Program-made: the position numbers and the translations under genes
Notes under the pieces: model-generated
What the model was told of the DNA's origin: nothing
What the model saw: only the letters and a program-made list of their open reading frames with translations
Databases searched by the model: none
IMG/VR virus record: IMGVR_UViG_3300032954_000054
Coordinates: 1 to 31,336 of that record
Reading direction: 5' to 3' (one strand)
Length of the DNA stretch: 31,336 bases
Source: a virus
Shown here: positions 5,908 to 13,839 of the stretch, one piece after another
How positions within the stretch are numbered: the stretch's first letter is position 1
Layout of the letters: each line of letters starts with the position of its first letter

Positions 5908-6045
5908 ATGAATACTCTCACTCGCATAGGAGACTTCATTACCGGCACCCTTAGACATTCTTGTGGAGGAAAGATGAGTTTGTGGTCCACTAATAAAGCG
6001 ATTTGTAGCGCTTGCGGAGAGGCCGAATATGTGTCGGGTTTGTAG
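5908..6045 (+). CDS. Small zinc-ribbon-like protein on the opposite strand, 45 aa
   Basis: A 45-codon plus-strand gene stands in the middle of the minus-strand late region. It encodes HSCGG and CSACGEA motifs (a Cys near residue 19, then Cys33 and Cys36), suggesting a tiny zinc knuckle. It has its own perfect -10 box and no ribosome binding site, so it is probably translated from a leaderless message. Its placement resembles a moron: an independently transcribed accessory gene. It stops just before the converging gene end at 6050. Confidence 0.5.
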   Translation: MNTLTRIGDFITGTLRHSCGGKMSLWSTNKAICSACGEAEYVSGL

Positions 6046-6049
6046 CATA

Positions 6050-6754
6050 TTAAAACTCCCACAATAGGATTTTGAATGAGTTTGAGACAGCGGCCGCAGG
6101 AGTGAGAGAGAACACCACTCCGCTTATTTCCTGATTTGTCTGAGTCACGACGAGGCTCTGGCTTCCAGTGCTTACTGTCCCGTTTGAGTCATACACTCCG
6201 TAGCCTCCGAGTGTTCCGTTCGTTTGAGTGGTTCTCTGGGTGGTGCCAGCCCCTGCGCTTCCTCCCGATGACTGGTTCCCTATTACTCCCACAAGCCATG
6301 CATTCGTTGCCACGACAGTCGTGCTCATGGTGTATGAGGTTGTCGTGGTCTTTGCGGGAGCATTTGAACTGTCTATAGGATTCGTCTGGTCAACGCCTGA
6401 ATAGGCAGACCAGACGAATCCGGTATCTGCGGAGGTTCCTGTGACTGCGATGGTAACTGAACCCGAAGCAGGGGATTTGTAGTACCACGCTCCGCAGGGA
6501 CCGAAGTTAGCGCTTACAACGCAGTCGGCTATGTGGCTTGCTGCAATTCCTCCCACCGTAACCGCTGAAGGCGCAGAACCGCCTCCGGTAACTGGTTCAA
6601 TAACAAGTAGGTCCGTACCCGCAGGAACAGTAATCGAATTTGAGTAGCTTGTTCCAGCAGAATGCCCTCCATCTCCCGCTCCTTTGAAAGCTATCGCAGC
6701 GTGAGCCTGGGGCGCGATGAGAAAGAACAATAGAGCGAGAAGCAGCGTTTTCAT
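6050..6754 (-). CDS. Secreted beta-rich protein with signal peptide, 234 aa
   Basis: The N terminus MKTLLLALLFFLIAPQAHA followed by AIAF is a textbook Sec signal peptide with an AHA cleavage site. The mature part is Ser/Thr/Gly/Val rich and beta-strand-like (LLVIEPVTGGGSAPSAVTVGG, FVWSAYSGVDQTNPIDSS), like beta-sandwich surface domains common in bacterial and phage metagenomic proteins. The C terminus SFKILLWEF is hydrophobic. It starts directly after the stop of the fibre-like gene (TAAATG), so the two are co-expressed. It may decorate the host surface or a fibre. Confidence 0.65.
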   Translation of the reverse strand: MKTLLLALLFFLIAPQAHAAIAFKGAGDGGHSAGTSYSNSITVPAGTDLLVIEPVTGGGSAPSAVTVGGIAASHIADCVVSANFGPCGAWYYKSPASGSVTIAVTGTSADTGFVWSAYSGVDQTNPIDSSNAPAKTTTTSYTMSTTVVATNAWLVGVIGNQSSGGSAGAGTTQRTTQTNGTLGGYGVYDSNGTVSTGSQSLVVTQTNQEISGVVFSLTPAAAVSNSFKILLWEF

Positions 6755-8665
6755 TTAGTTGATGTTCACATTAGCTCCGCCAAAGACTTTGAATGTCGGG
6801 GAAGCAGAGGTACTCGTGGCCGCAGTCACCCAAAACTGATAGGTATCACACACATTAGCCGTAGTCGTTTGCGTGGGCGCGGCGCTTCCTACCCACTCCA
6901 CACCGCCCCAGGTGATGGCTCCTGCGGTATTCCCTGGGTTACATACTGTCACCATCTTTCGACTTCCTGCCTGAAGGGAAGTCGTGGCGTTGATGATGTT
7001 TATTGTAGTTGCCGCAGTTCCGGTCTGATAGAGAACGGATGGGCCTGTGGTGGTCCAGTCAATCTGTGCAGCGGTAGAGGTCGCAAAGCGCTGTTCTGTA
7101 AGCTGGATGGCTCCTGAAGCATTTATGCTGAATATATTTCCAGTAGAACTGCCTATCGCAAACGGCCACACTCCCCGTGCGCTATTTATCGAGAACTGAG
7201 CGAGCGGGGTGGAGGACGCAATGCCTACAAGCCCTGAAATAGCTCCGTCAATAACAGAGAGGACTGGATTCGTTGAAGTGGCGAACGTGAGTGGACTAGA
7301 GGTTGAAAGATAGAACGCTTTATTTATCGCGCGAAAATTGAAAGGAGCAGACGTGAGAGAAGCGTCAGTCAAGGTGAGTTGCGGACGTGTTGAGGATGCA
7401 AGCGTCAGCATCCATTTAGGAGTAGTGGTTCCGAAACCCATAATTGAGGTCGTCGCGGAATAACCGAGAGTATTAGGATGCGTCCATGCGTCATAGCTCC
7501 CAAGTTTCCCGTTAAAGGTATTCCAGTCGGTTCCTGTGAGGCATCCAGTGACACCGCTTGAAGCGTTAGTACACCCAAAGCTTCCCCCTGCGCCACCAAT
7601 TTGCGCTCCAAGAGTTCCTGAGAAGGTTATAGGAGCACTCACGCCAAGCGATGTAGTAGCGACACCGCCGATGGTTGTCTTTCCTCCGGTCTTCGTGAAG
7701 TAGCTAAGCTGAGAGACTGCGATATTTGAAGTTGTGGCTACAGCAAACGGGTTATATATCGTGAAGTTTGGATAGGAACTGCTCACGCTTATCCCGTCCC
7801 CTGCGTTTATGACCACTGTTTGGTCTGGGGCGGTGTTGGTGATGGTAAGATTCGAGCCGCCGATAAGGGCTCCAGCATTTGCGGAGAGAGATATACCGGT
7901 GCCGCCGCTTACTGAAGTAGTAGCTATGGGGACTAGCCCATTCGTTCCATCGGAGTAAAAGATATTTCCTGCTGTGGGATTTGATGTCGTTGCAAGTCCT
8001 CCCCAAATAAGAGTGCCTGTTGTTGTTATCGGTCCTCCGGTTATAGGCCAGGTAGTTGCAATGTTAGTAACTGTTCCACCTCCTCCGGTAGAAGTTGCAT
8101 ACCACCCAGCCGCGCCGTTCTGATAGCTCCACACGTATCCAGGAGTTGCCGAACCGAAAAGTGTAGACGATGCTGTACCAACAACTGTATTTCCCGCATG
8201 ATTCGTATAGAGGATTTTATCTGCTCCAAGCGAAGAAGAGTTCGTACCGCCATTTGCTACGATAAGAGTACCGGAAAGAGAGGATGCTGATGCTCCAATA
8301 ATTGCCGGAGAATTTGAAAACGAAAGACCAGTTGTACCACCTCCGAGTGTTGAAGTTGCCGCACTTGAAACATGACTATTATCTACAACGTATGCCACTT
8401 GTCCTTGTATCCACGGTGAAGTAGTGGCAAGTCCTGTGTTACTACTTCCACAGGTTCCTAGTTGAAATTTTCCATTAGAATCCGTACCAAGACAAGCAAG
8501 GTTTGCCAAAGATGGAATTTGAAGCCCCCAAGAGGCGATATTTGGATTTATATAATTGCTGACCAGTTTCCAGTAGTTGGTACTGACTTGACTGTGTGCG
8601 GGTATTGCAACAGCAAATACTGCCACTATTGCGATGCTTGCGATGAAATAGGAGATTTTTTTCAT
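6755..8665 (-). CDS. Exported fibre-like surface protein with ATTS repeats, 636 aa
   Basis: It begins with a signal peptide (MKKISYFIASIAIVAVFAVA, then IPAHSQ). The body is low in charge and rich in Ser, Thr, Gly and Ala, with recurring ATTS/ASST units and GTTTP-KWMLTLASS-type repeats that I associate with Patescibacteria surface proteins. Segments such as TGTDWNTFNGKLGS and the C-terminal TWGGVEW...TTTANVCDTY block resemble phage tail-fibre repeats and tips. It could be a receptor-binding fibre or an adhesin displayed on the infected cell; the signal peptide favours export by the host. It has a TATAAT box 7 nt upstream of the ATG and is followed by the secreted protein at 6050. Confidence 0.65.
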   Translation of the reverse strand: MKKISYFIASIAIVAVFAVAIPAHSQVSTNYWKLVSNYINPNIASWGLQIPSLANLACLGTDSNGKFQLGTCGSSNTGLATTSPWIQGQVAYVVDNSHVSSAATSTLGGGTTGLSFSNSPAIIGASASSLSGTLIVANGGTNSSSLGADKILYTNHAGNTVVGTASSTLFGSATPGYVWSYQNGAAGWYATSTGGGGTVTNIATTWPITGGPITTTGTLIWGGLATTSNPTAGNIFYSDGTNGLVPIATTSVSGGTGISLSANAGALIGGSNLTITNTAPDQTVVINAGDGISVSSSYPNFTIYNPFAVATTSNIAVSQLSYFTKTGGKTTIGGVATTSLGVSAPITFSGTLGAQIGGAGGSFGCTNASSGVTGCLTGTDWNTFNGKLGSYDAWTHPNTLGYSATTSIMGFGTTTPKWMLTLASSTRPQLTLTDASLTSAPFNFRAINKAFYLSTSSPLTFATSTNPVLSVIDGAISGLVGIASSTPLAQFSINSARGVWPFAIGSSTGNIFSINASGAIQLTEQRFATSTAAQIDWTTTGPSVLYQTGTAATTINIINATTSLQAGSRKMVTVCNPGNTAGAITWGGVEWVGSAAPTQTTTANVCDTYQFWVTAATSTSASPTFKVFGGANVNIN

Positions 8666-8672
8666 AAGGGAA

Positions 8673-8678
8673 ATTATA
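8673..8678 (-). promoter_or_regulatory. -10 box giving a probable leaderless transcript of the fibre-like gene
   Basis: A perfect TATAAT on the minus strand is separated by 7 nt (TTCCCTT) from the ATG at 8665, with no ribosome binding site. No good -35 is visible. It overlaps the end of the upstream phosphatase gene. Confidence 0.45.
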
Positions 8679-9291
8679 CTAGGTAATTTGACTTTATCTT
8701 GAACATATGGGCGGTAGCCGGTGGAAAACTCTCATAGGAGAGGTCATCATACAACTCGAAGTCGTCTGGACATCCTGCCTCGCACCATGCATTCATAACC
8801 GCAAGATTCCTTCCGTGAACGACGAAGGCTACGGTTTTATCGCTGTATTCGTTCATAAAAGCGATGATTTGAAGGAGATAGCGGTACTTGAAGTTATTAA
8901 AAGATTCCCCATCCTCTATCTCTTTTTCTGGCTGTTCCACAGCTAACTTCTCAAGAATGGGGTCGGCAGTCTTCGTGGGCTTACCTGTATATTTCCCTAC
9001 GTTCCATGTGTGGAGGTTGGAGGATAGGGCGAGAATAGGAATGCCCGATTCCTCAGATACCAGACAGGCCGTTTGCATGGTTCTGAGCAAGTCCGAGGCG
9101 ATAATCCCATCTATATAGGCCTCTTTAAGTTCCCTACCGAGTTCTCGGGCATTTTCTTGCCCTCCCTCGTCAAGGGAGGTCTCTGTCCAGCCCCTAACTA
9201 CATCCTCCTGGTTCATTTCTGTCTCCCCGTGGCGAATGAGGACGCAATTGCGTTCCTTTGCTTTTGAGAGTTGCTTGATGAGGCCAGGCAT
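8674..9291 (-). CDS. Histidine phosphatase superfamily protein, 205 aa
   Basis: This is a phosphoglycerate mutase-like histidine phosphatase. The signature LIRHGETEMN places the phosphorylated His at residue 21, with Arg20; the second catalytic His is in FVVHGRN (about residue 159), and the acidic residue typical of the family precedes it in YIDGIIASDLLRTMQTA. Length is normal for single-domain members. Such enzymes dephosphorylate small molecules or proteins; the substrate here is not predictable. It has no signal peptide, so it is cytoplasmic. It sits between a divergent plus-strand gene and the fibre-like gene, in an accessory position unusual for a virion operon. Confidence 0.85.
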   Translation of the reverse strand: MPGLIKQLSKAKERNCVLIRHGETEMNQEDVVRGWTETSLDEGGQENARELGRELKEAYIDGIIASDLLRTMQTACLVSEESGIPILALSSNLHTWNVGKYTGKPTKTADPILEKLAVEQPEKEIEDGESFNNFKYRYLLQIIAFMNEYSDKTVAFVVHGRNLAVMNAWCEAGCPDDFELYDDLSYESFPPATAHMFKIKSNYLV

Positions 9292-9292
9292 A

Positions 9293-9320
9293 TTGACTTT
9301 TATATCCTATATGGTAGGAT
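9293..9320 (+). promoter_or_regulatory. Promoter for the small membrane protein at 9327
   Basis: TTGACT (5 of 6 matches) lies 16 nt from TAGGAT (4 of 6), and only 6 nt separate the -10 from the ATG at 9327. This predicts a leaderless message. It occupies the gap between two divergent genes. Confidence 0.5.
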
Positions 9321-9326
9321 ACCCAT

Positions 9327-9512
9327 ATGAACAAGGTTGCAATAGGGTTGCTGCTAGTCGCTGTCTGTGGCGGGATTTGGGCATTTTCTCAGAGCAAACC
9401 TGCTCCTGAGCCGGTCGTTGAAAAACAGAAAATGGGCGGTACTGGCTGCCTTGTCGTCTCAAAGAATGCTGATGGTTCAGACCATTGGGAGTGTGTGGAT
9501 GCGACGCCATGA
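9327..9512 (+). CDS. Small membrane-anchored protein, 61 aa
   Basis: This is a 61-residue plus-strand product with an N-terminal hydrophobic segment (VAIGLLLVAVCGGIWAF, about residues 4-20) and a short exposed domain with two cysteines (TGCLV and HWECVD). The residue before the membrane Cys is Val, so it is not a good lipobox. A dedicated promoter immediately upstream suggests independent, perhaps constitutive, expression, as for a moron gene acting on the envelope. Function is unknown. Confidence 0.6.
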   Translation: MNKVAIGLLLVAVCGGIWAFSQSKPAPEPVVEKQKMGGTGCLVVSKNADGSDHWECVDATP

Positions 9513-9577
9513 TGTGGTTACTCATACTCTTTGCGATATGGGTACTTGGTAAGTGGGTCGAGGTATCATGGGATTAG
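9509..9577 (+). CDS. Tiny membrane peptide, 22 aa
   Basis: The upstream stop and this start overlap as ATGA (9509-9512). The product is MMWLLILFAIWVLGKWVEVS plus two residues, almost entirely a hydrophobic helix with an amphipathic tail. It overlaps the 3' end of the converging gene at 9566. The size is near the limit of credibility; the ATGA coupling and membrane character are the only support. Confidence 0.35.
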   Translation: MMWLLILFAIWVLGKWVEVSWD

Positions 9578-11278
9578 AGATTCTGCACCCTTAACACCAA
9601 TTCCTGTTTCTATTGCCCGTGCCGCTCCCTTTAGACCGGCACGAATGAGAGGATGCTTACCGAGGAATCGACTAGGGATGGTAGAACCTATCTCTTTCGT
9701 CGCTCCAATAGCCGCCTTAGACGCCATGTTTTCAATCGCATTGAGAAGATTGTGCTGGGTCAGAAGCTTCTCCTGAAGGCCAAACCCTTCGGGAAGATTC
9801 TGTGCTGTGAACTTGGTCAGACCATTTCGTATATTCTTAACCGCAACACGCATCGGGGTAAGCACATCGCTGTTATAAAGATTAGGGAACTCGTCCCCTA
9901 TGAACGAGTCAAATGCCTTCCTGGTATCTAGGAGACTAGATACCTTCCCTCCGTTCTCCTTAGCTATTTCAACGGCCTTGTTTATTACCTTGTCGTAGAC
10001 TTTCTCCATATCGCCAACAAGCAAGGTCGGTTTCGGTAGTGCATGGAGATAGGAGTTTAGTTCCTGGAAAGAGTAGATGCGCCCCGACGCGGCCTGGTCT
10101 ATTTCTGACTTTAGATTACTTGCAAGTTTATTAACTGCGTTCTTTGTCGCAGCAATGTTGTACGTTAGAGGCTTTTCGGGGTTGAACTTCGGCACGTTCT
10201 CTTTAACGGCATTTGCCGCGTTTATAGAAGCCCTATCGGGATTTAGGACAGTCTTTCCAAGGAAACCCTTATTGGTAGTGCCCTGGGTCTCTATCGCTTG
10301 CTGAAGTGCCTTTCCAGTCAATCGAGGAGAAACAGCATCAAAAACTGCATCTTCACTTCCATGAAGAGCCGCGCCGATTCCGCTTCCCACAACATCTTTT
10401 ATTGCCCCAACGCCACGAAGAATGGGAACTGCGGTCGCTATGTTTGCAGCCGCCCCTATGTCATTAGCAAGTTCCGGGTGTTTATTTGCGAAAGATTCAT
10501 ACGCCTGAACGACAGACTGACCGGTAGGAGTTTGGGCAAGATTCTCTACTCCCTGCCCGATTCCTTTCTCTACTTCCTTAACACCAGGAATAAGACCGAG
10601 CGCAGCATTGGTCACGTCTCCAACGCCACCAGCTAACGAACCAGCAATCTGCAATGGTGCAGAAATAATCGGTGCTCCCATTTTCCCGCTCGTCGCTTTG
10701 TTTATAGTCTCTGCTATATCGGTTCCCCGCTTTGAAAGTTGTCCTACAAGACCGCCGTCACCTTCCTGGGTTGAAGGGGTATCGCTCGGTGCGCCATAGT
10801 TCACCAACCCGGGAACAGCTCCGGTAGAGTAAGGCTTTGGGTTATAGGAAGGAGTCTGGGAGGCAGTTAGTTGCTGATAGTATTTCTTCACTCCATTAAC
10901 ATACGCGGGCGTGTCATAGTGTATCTCCTTACCATTTATGGTCGTAGTGCCTGAGTGGTCTTTCCAGTTATCAGGAGAACCGGAGTTCCAAATAGAGGCT
11001 ATCTGGCCGGGGTCGAGTCCCTGGTCTTTGTACTTTTTGACCTGATAATAAGCCACTTTGTCCTGAGTCGCAGGGCTGAAGTCAGTTGGGTCAAGACCCG
11101 CTTCCTTAGCGGCCGCTTCGTAGTTTCCTGGCTGCCATTGGTACGCTCCGTGCGAAGTACCGTTATCGCCAACGGCATTGTAGTTAGGCTTTCCGTTCTG
11201 GCCGCTCTCCTGGAGAGCTATGGCGTGCGCTAATGCCAGAGCCTGCTTGTCCGGGTTTGCGAAGGCGTCATTTTCCAT
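9566..11278 (-). CDS. Internal virion (ejection) protein with N-terminal lysozyme fold, 570 aa
   Basis: The start is the ATG 1 nt after the upstream stop (11278). Residues 15-110 are a lysozyme/transglycosylase-like domain: Glu24 in IALQESGQNG, then GTSHGAYQWQPGNYEAA and a QGLDPGQIASIWNSG helix. The middle holds Gly/Ala-rich hydrophobic stretches (LQIAGSLAGGVGDVTNAALG; VPILRGVGAIKDVVGSGIGA) that could insert into membranes, and the C-terminal third is helical. This layout matches podoviral ejection proteins that open the peptidoglycan and form a channel during DNA entry. It lies at the end of the virion operon, next to another Ala/Gln-rich ejection candidate. Confidence 0.7.
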   Translation of the reverse strand: MENDAFANPDKQALALAHAIALQESGQNGKPNYNAVGDNGTSHGAYQWQPGNYEAAAKEAGLDPTDFSPATQDKVAYYQVKKYKDQGLDPGQIASIWNSGSPDNWKDHSGTTTINGKEIHYDTPAYVNGVKKYYQQLTASQTPSYNPKPYSTGAVPGLVNYGAPSDTPSTQEGDGGLVGQLSKRGTDIAETINKATSGKMGAPIISAPLQIAGSLAGGVGDVTNAALGLIPGVKEVEKGIGQGVENLAQTPTGQSVVQAYESFANKHPELANDIGAAANIATAVPILRGVGAIKDVVGSGIGAALHGSEDAVFDAVSPRLTGKALQQAIETQGTTNKGFLGKTVLNPDRASINAANAVKENVPKFNPEKPLTYNIAATKNAVNKLASNLKSEIDQAASGRIYSFQELNSYLHALPKPTLLVGDMEKVYDKVINKAVEIAKENGGKVSSLLDTRKAFDSFIGDEFPNLYNSDVLTPMRVAVKNIRNGLTKFTAQNLPEGFGLQEKLLTQHNLLNAIENMASKAAIGATKEIGSTIPSRFLGKHPLIRAGLKGAARAIETGIGVKGAESLIP

Positions 11279-11279
11279 G

Positions 11280-12590
11280 TTAACCGTTCCATCCGAACCC
11301 GCTTGCTGAAGCACCGCTTGTAGACGCTCCTCCCCCCGCTTGAGGGGTTATGACATTTGCCACGACCGCCTGCGCCTGCTGGTCAAGCGACTGAAGGACG
11401 GTTTGTATGCTATTCCCGCTTGCAAGAGCGTTAATCATGGAAGCCGCAGTCGCGCGGGTGGTGTCCGTTGCAGAACCGCCCGGAGGGGTAAGCACCTGCG
11501 AGTATCGTGCAGCCACGTCGCTCAGGTAGTTGTTCAGTATCTGATAGCGCGGGTCGCTCGTATGCTGCGCGATGGTCTGAATGCCTGCATTTACCGCCGT
11601 CAGGTCGCTCGGATTGAGACCGAATGAACTTATAAGGTCGCTTAACTGCGAAGTAAGAGCCGATGCCTGCTGATGAGCAGACTGATATGCGGCCTGCTGA
11701 CCTACCTGAGTGCCGTAGATAGTTGCCTGCGTCTGCCCAGGAGCCGCAGCAGCCGCCTGTGCGCCCTGGAACTGGCCTGCAACACGAGCAGCGTCCGCTG
11801 CCGTCCCGCCTGGAGCACCGAGCGGAGAGCCCTGACTAAGGTCAGTAGGAGAGAAAGGAACCTGGCCGATAGAGCCAAGATTAGGCTGTGCGAGGCCCGC
11901 TGCACTCGTAAGACCAGACTGGGTGAGTCCCTGACCTGTATATGCCTGTCCTGCGGCCTGATTTGCGGCATTTGCGGCCTGTTGCTGGGCGGTAAGACCC
12001 TGGGCAGTGCCCGCAAGAGCCGCATTTTCAGCCTGAGAAAGTCCGGCCAGCCGATTGGTTGCCGCATTGTATTCCAGGTTCCCAAGGCCAAGTGCTATTG
12101 GGGTTGGCGCACCGCTTGATTCAAGACCTGAAGCGAATTTAAGCATCGGTAAGGTCGCTTGGGCCTGTTTCTGGTAAAAGTCAGCTATATCTTGTGCCCG
12201 TTTACCAACATCTACACTCCCCGCCCCGTAATCAGCAGTCTGCTGGGTATACTTCTGCGCGGCCGGAGAACCCTGTTGTGCAGCACCCGCGAGACTTCCT
12301 ATAAGGCCTCCGAAAGTAGGGGCTGGGTTGCTCGGAGAGACTGGGGCCGCAGACGGAGCTGTAGCCGGAGACGAAGGAATGGACGGAGCGTGGAACGTTG
12401 TAGTCTGCGTTCCGTCCGGGTTCGTAGAGACGCTCTTAACTGGAGTCGTCGGCTTCGGTGGTGTAAATGCTGCAACAGCCGGTTGTGCAGCAACTTGTTG
12501 GGGCAGATATGCCGGAGTAGAGGTCTGGGTCTTGAACGAACCAAGAAGTCCTGCCGGAGAGAACGAAGTGAGTGCGGGTGCGGAAGCCAT
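11280..12590 (-). CDS. Ala/Gln-rich internal virion or ejection protein candidate, 436 aa
   Basis: Residues 1-100 are Pro/Ser/Thr/Ala rich and probably disordered. Residues about 110-330 are very rich in Ala, Gln and Gly with helical heptad-like runs (AQGLTAQQQAANAANQAAGQ). The C-terminal part is a more ordered helical region, ending Gly/Ser-rich. Composition and position beside the lysozyme-containing ejection protein are like the internal core proteins of podoviruses, but I cannot match a named family. Confidence 0.55.
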   Translation of the reverse strand: MASAPALTSFSPAGLLGSFKTQTSTPAYLPQQVAAQPAVAAFTPPKPTTPVKSVSTNPDGTQTTTFHAPSIPSSPATAPSAAPVSPSNPAPTFGGLIGSLAGAAQQGSPAAQKYTQQTADYGAGSVDVGKRAQDIADFYQKQAQATLPMLKFASGLESSGAPTPIALGLGNLEYNAATNRLAGLSQAENAALAGTAQGLTAQQQAANAANQAAGQAYTGQGLTQSGLTSAAGLAQPNLGSIGQVPFSPTDLSQGSPLGAPGGTAADAARVAGQFQGAQAAAAAPGQTQATIYGTQVGQQAAYQSAHQQASALTSQLSDLISSFGLNPSDLTAVNAGIQTIAQHTSDPRYQILNNYLSDVAARYSQVLTPPGGSATDTTRATAASMINALASGNSIQTVLQSLDQQAQAVVANVITPQAGGGASTSGASASGFGWNG

Positions 12591-12594
12591 ACTA

Positions 12595-13833
12595 TTAAGG
12601 GTTATTTACCGAACCTGGATAAAAAGGATATGCGTTGGGATTAAGGAGCGCTGGGCTAGAACCTAAATTATAGTTCACACTCTTCGTCCCTACATATTCA
12701 GCCATCTTCTGCTCGCGTTTCTGGTATTCAGCCTCGAACTGCTTGTACTTATTCGGGTCGGGGACGATAGCAGAGAAGTAGAGTAAAAGCGACCCATACA
12801 CAAGCATCTCGTGGAAGTCCTCGGACTTATACATGAGGGGAACCTGACCTATTGAATAGGTAGCCCCGGTGAGGCTAAAACTATTCTGTATAGGCGTTGC
12901 AAGGACGAGATGAGTGTCATCGGTGAACTGCTGGATGGGATACCAGAGTCCGTCTCCCTGCGGCGGGTCAATCCTTAGAGCAAGGGTCTGCTGGCTCATA
13001 TCCACGTTTGCGGGCATACCAAGTCCTCCAGTGGCCCCCTGTGCTGTGACCCATTTAGTTCCTGTACCAGTAATCGTCACCGCGTCATCCGCTGCGCTCG
13101 TTATCGTTCCCTGCTGGTAATCGAAGCAGATAACGCCGTTTACGGGGCTTTGCGTGCTTGGGCTGTATTGAGTTCCGGTAGCATTGTTGAAGACGTAGGC
13201 GGTTGAGAGGTCGGGAACGCGAGTCTTATAGTTGAAGGTTATTTGATTCCCTGTCGTTGACGGAACGGGCCAGAAGTACACATATGGGCCATAGATGAAA
13301 TAGTAGTTTGGAATGTCCGAGGAATACGGAAGGAAGTTCAGATTATCCCATTGCTGACGGGTAGCGACACGGGCCGGGACGAACTTCAACTGACCGACCG
13401 TTATGGTGCTGTCGGTAATTTTTGAGATTCCGGCAGGGAGGCGGTATGCTTGAAAACCCGTTGTAGATATATCTGCACTCGTGCAAGCTCCTGTAAGCGG
13501 TTCCTGCCAGGTTATCGTCGCGCTTCCCGTCGTGAACTGCACATCGAAATAATCGCTATTAGCGTTGTCGAAGGTGACTTTCTGTACCCCGGAGGAATAC
13601 GTCCAGGCTGAGGTGAGAGTAGCGGAAGTATCTCCTGCCGCAGGAGAGGCTGTAAGTGTCAAGTCCATGGAACCTATCGTCTCCGTAGAGAACGACTGTT
13701 CGTTGTCGAAGTAGTTTTCAAGCAACAGCCGGTACTGCTCGTTCAGAAGTTCGAGCATGACGGTCTGATTCTGCGGACTCGTGTTCTGCGAGAGATTCAG
13801 AGCCGTGTTCAGGAGTTGTGCGACAGTTTTCAT
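12595..13833 (-). CDS. Head-tail adaptor / tail tubular A-like protein, 412 aa
   Basis: The N-terminal 60 residues are helical (LLNTALNLSQNTSPQNQTVMLELLNEQY), as in connector adaptors that bind under the portal. The middle has the NYYFIYGPYVYFWPVPSTTG...ITFNYKTRVPDLS pattern, which I recognise from podoviral adaptor proteins (the T7 gp11 / P22 gp4 functional class). The C-terminal part is helical again (HEMLVYGSLLLYF, YQKREQKMAEYV). Strand-rich insertions lie between these parts. It follows the large nozzle-like gene, consistent with a short non-contractile tail. Confidence 0.6.
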   Translation of the reverse strand: MKTVAQLLNTALNLSQNTSPQNQTVMLELLNEQYRLLLENYFDNEQSFSTETIGSMDLTLTASPAAGDTSATLTSAWTYSSGVQKVTFDNANSDYFDVQFTTGSATITWQEPLTGACTSADISTTGFQAYRLPAGISKITDSTITVGQLKFVPARVATRQQWDNLNFLPYSSDIPNYYFIYGPYVYFWPVPSTTGNQITFNYKTRVPDLSTAYVFNNATGTQYSPSTQSPVNGVICFDYQQGTITSAADDAVTITGTGTKWVTAQGATGGLGMPANVDMSQQTLALRIDPPQGDGLWYPIQQFTDDTHLVLATPIQNSFSLTGATYSIGQVPLMYKSEDFHEMLVYGSLLLYFSAIVPDPNKYKQFEAEYQKREQKMAEYVGTKSVNYNLGSSPALLNPNAYPFYPGSVNNP

Positions 13834-13839
13834 ACTTAG

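Noticed and set aside
9327-9512. Lipoprotein assignment for the small membrane protein
   Set aside because: The membrane cysteine is preceded by Val rather than Gly, Ala or Ser, so it does not fit a lipobox.
11340-12644. Several long frames opposite the Ala/Gln-rich protein
   Set aside because: They arise from the GC-rich low-complexity coding strand; only the minus frame is coupled to neighbours and has sensible composition.
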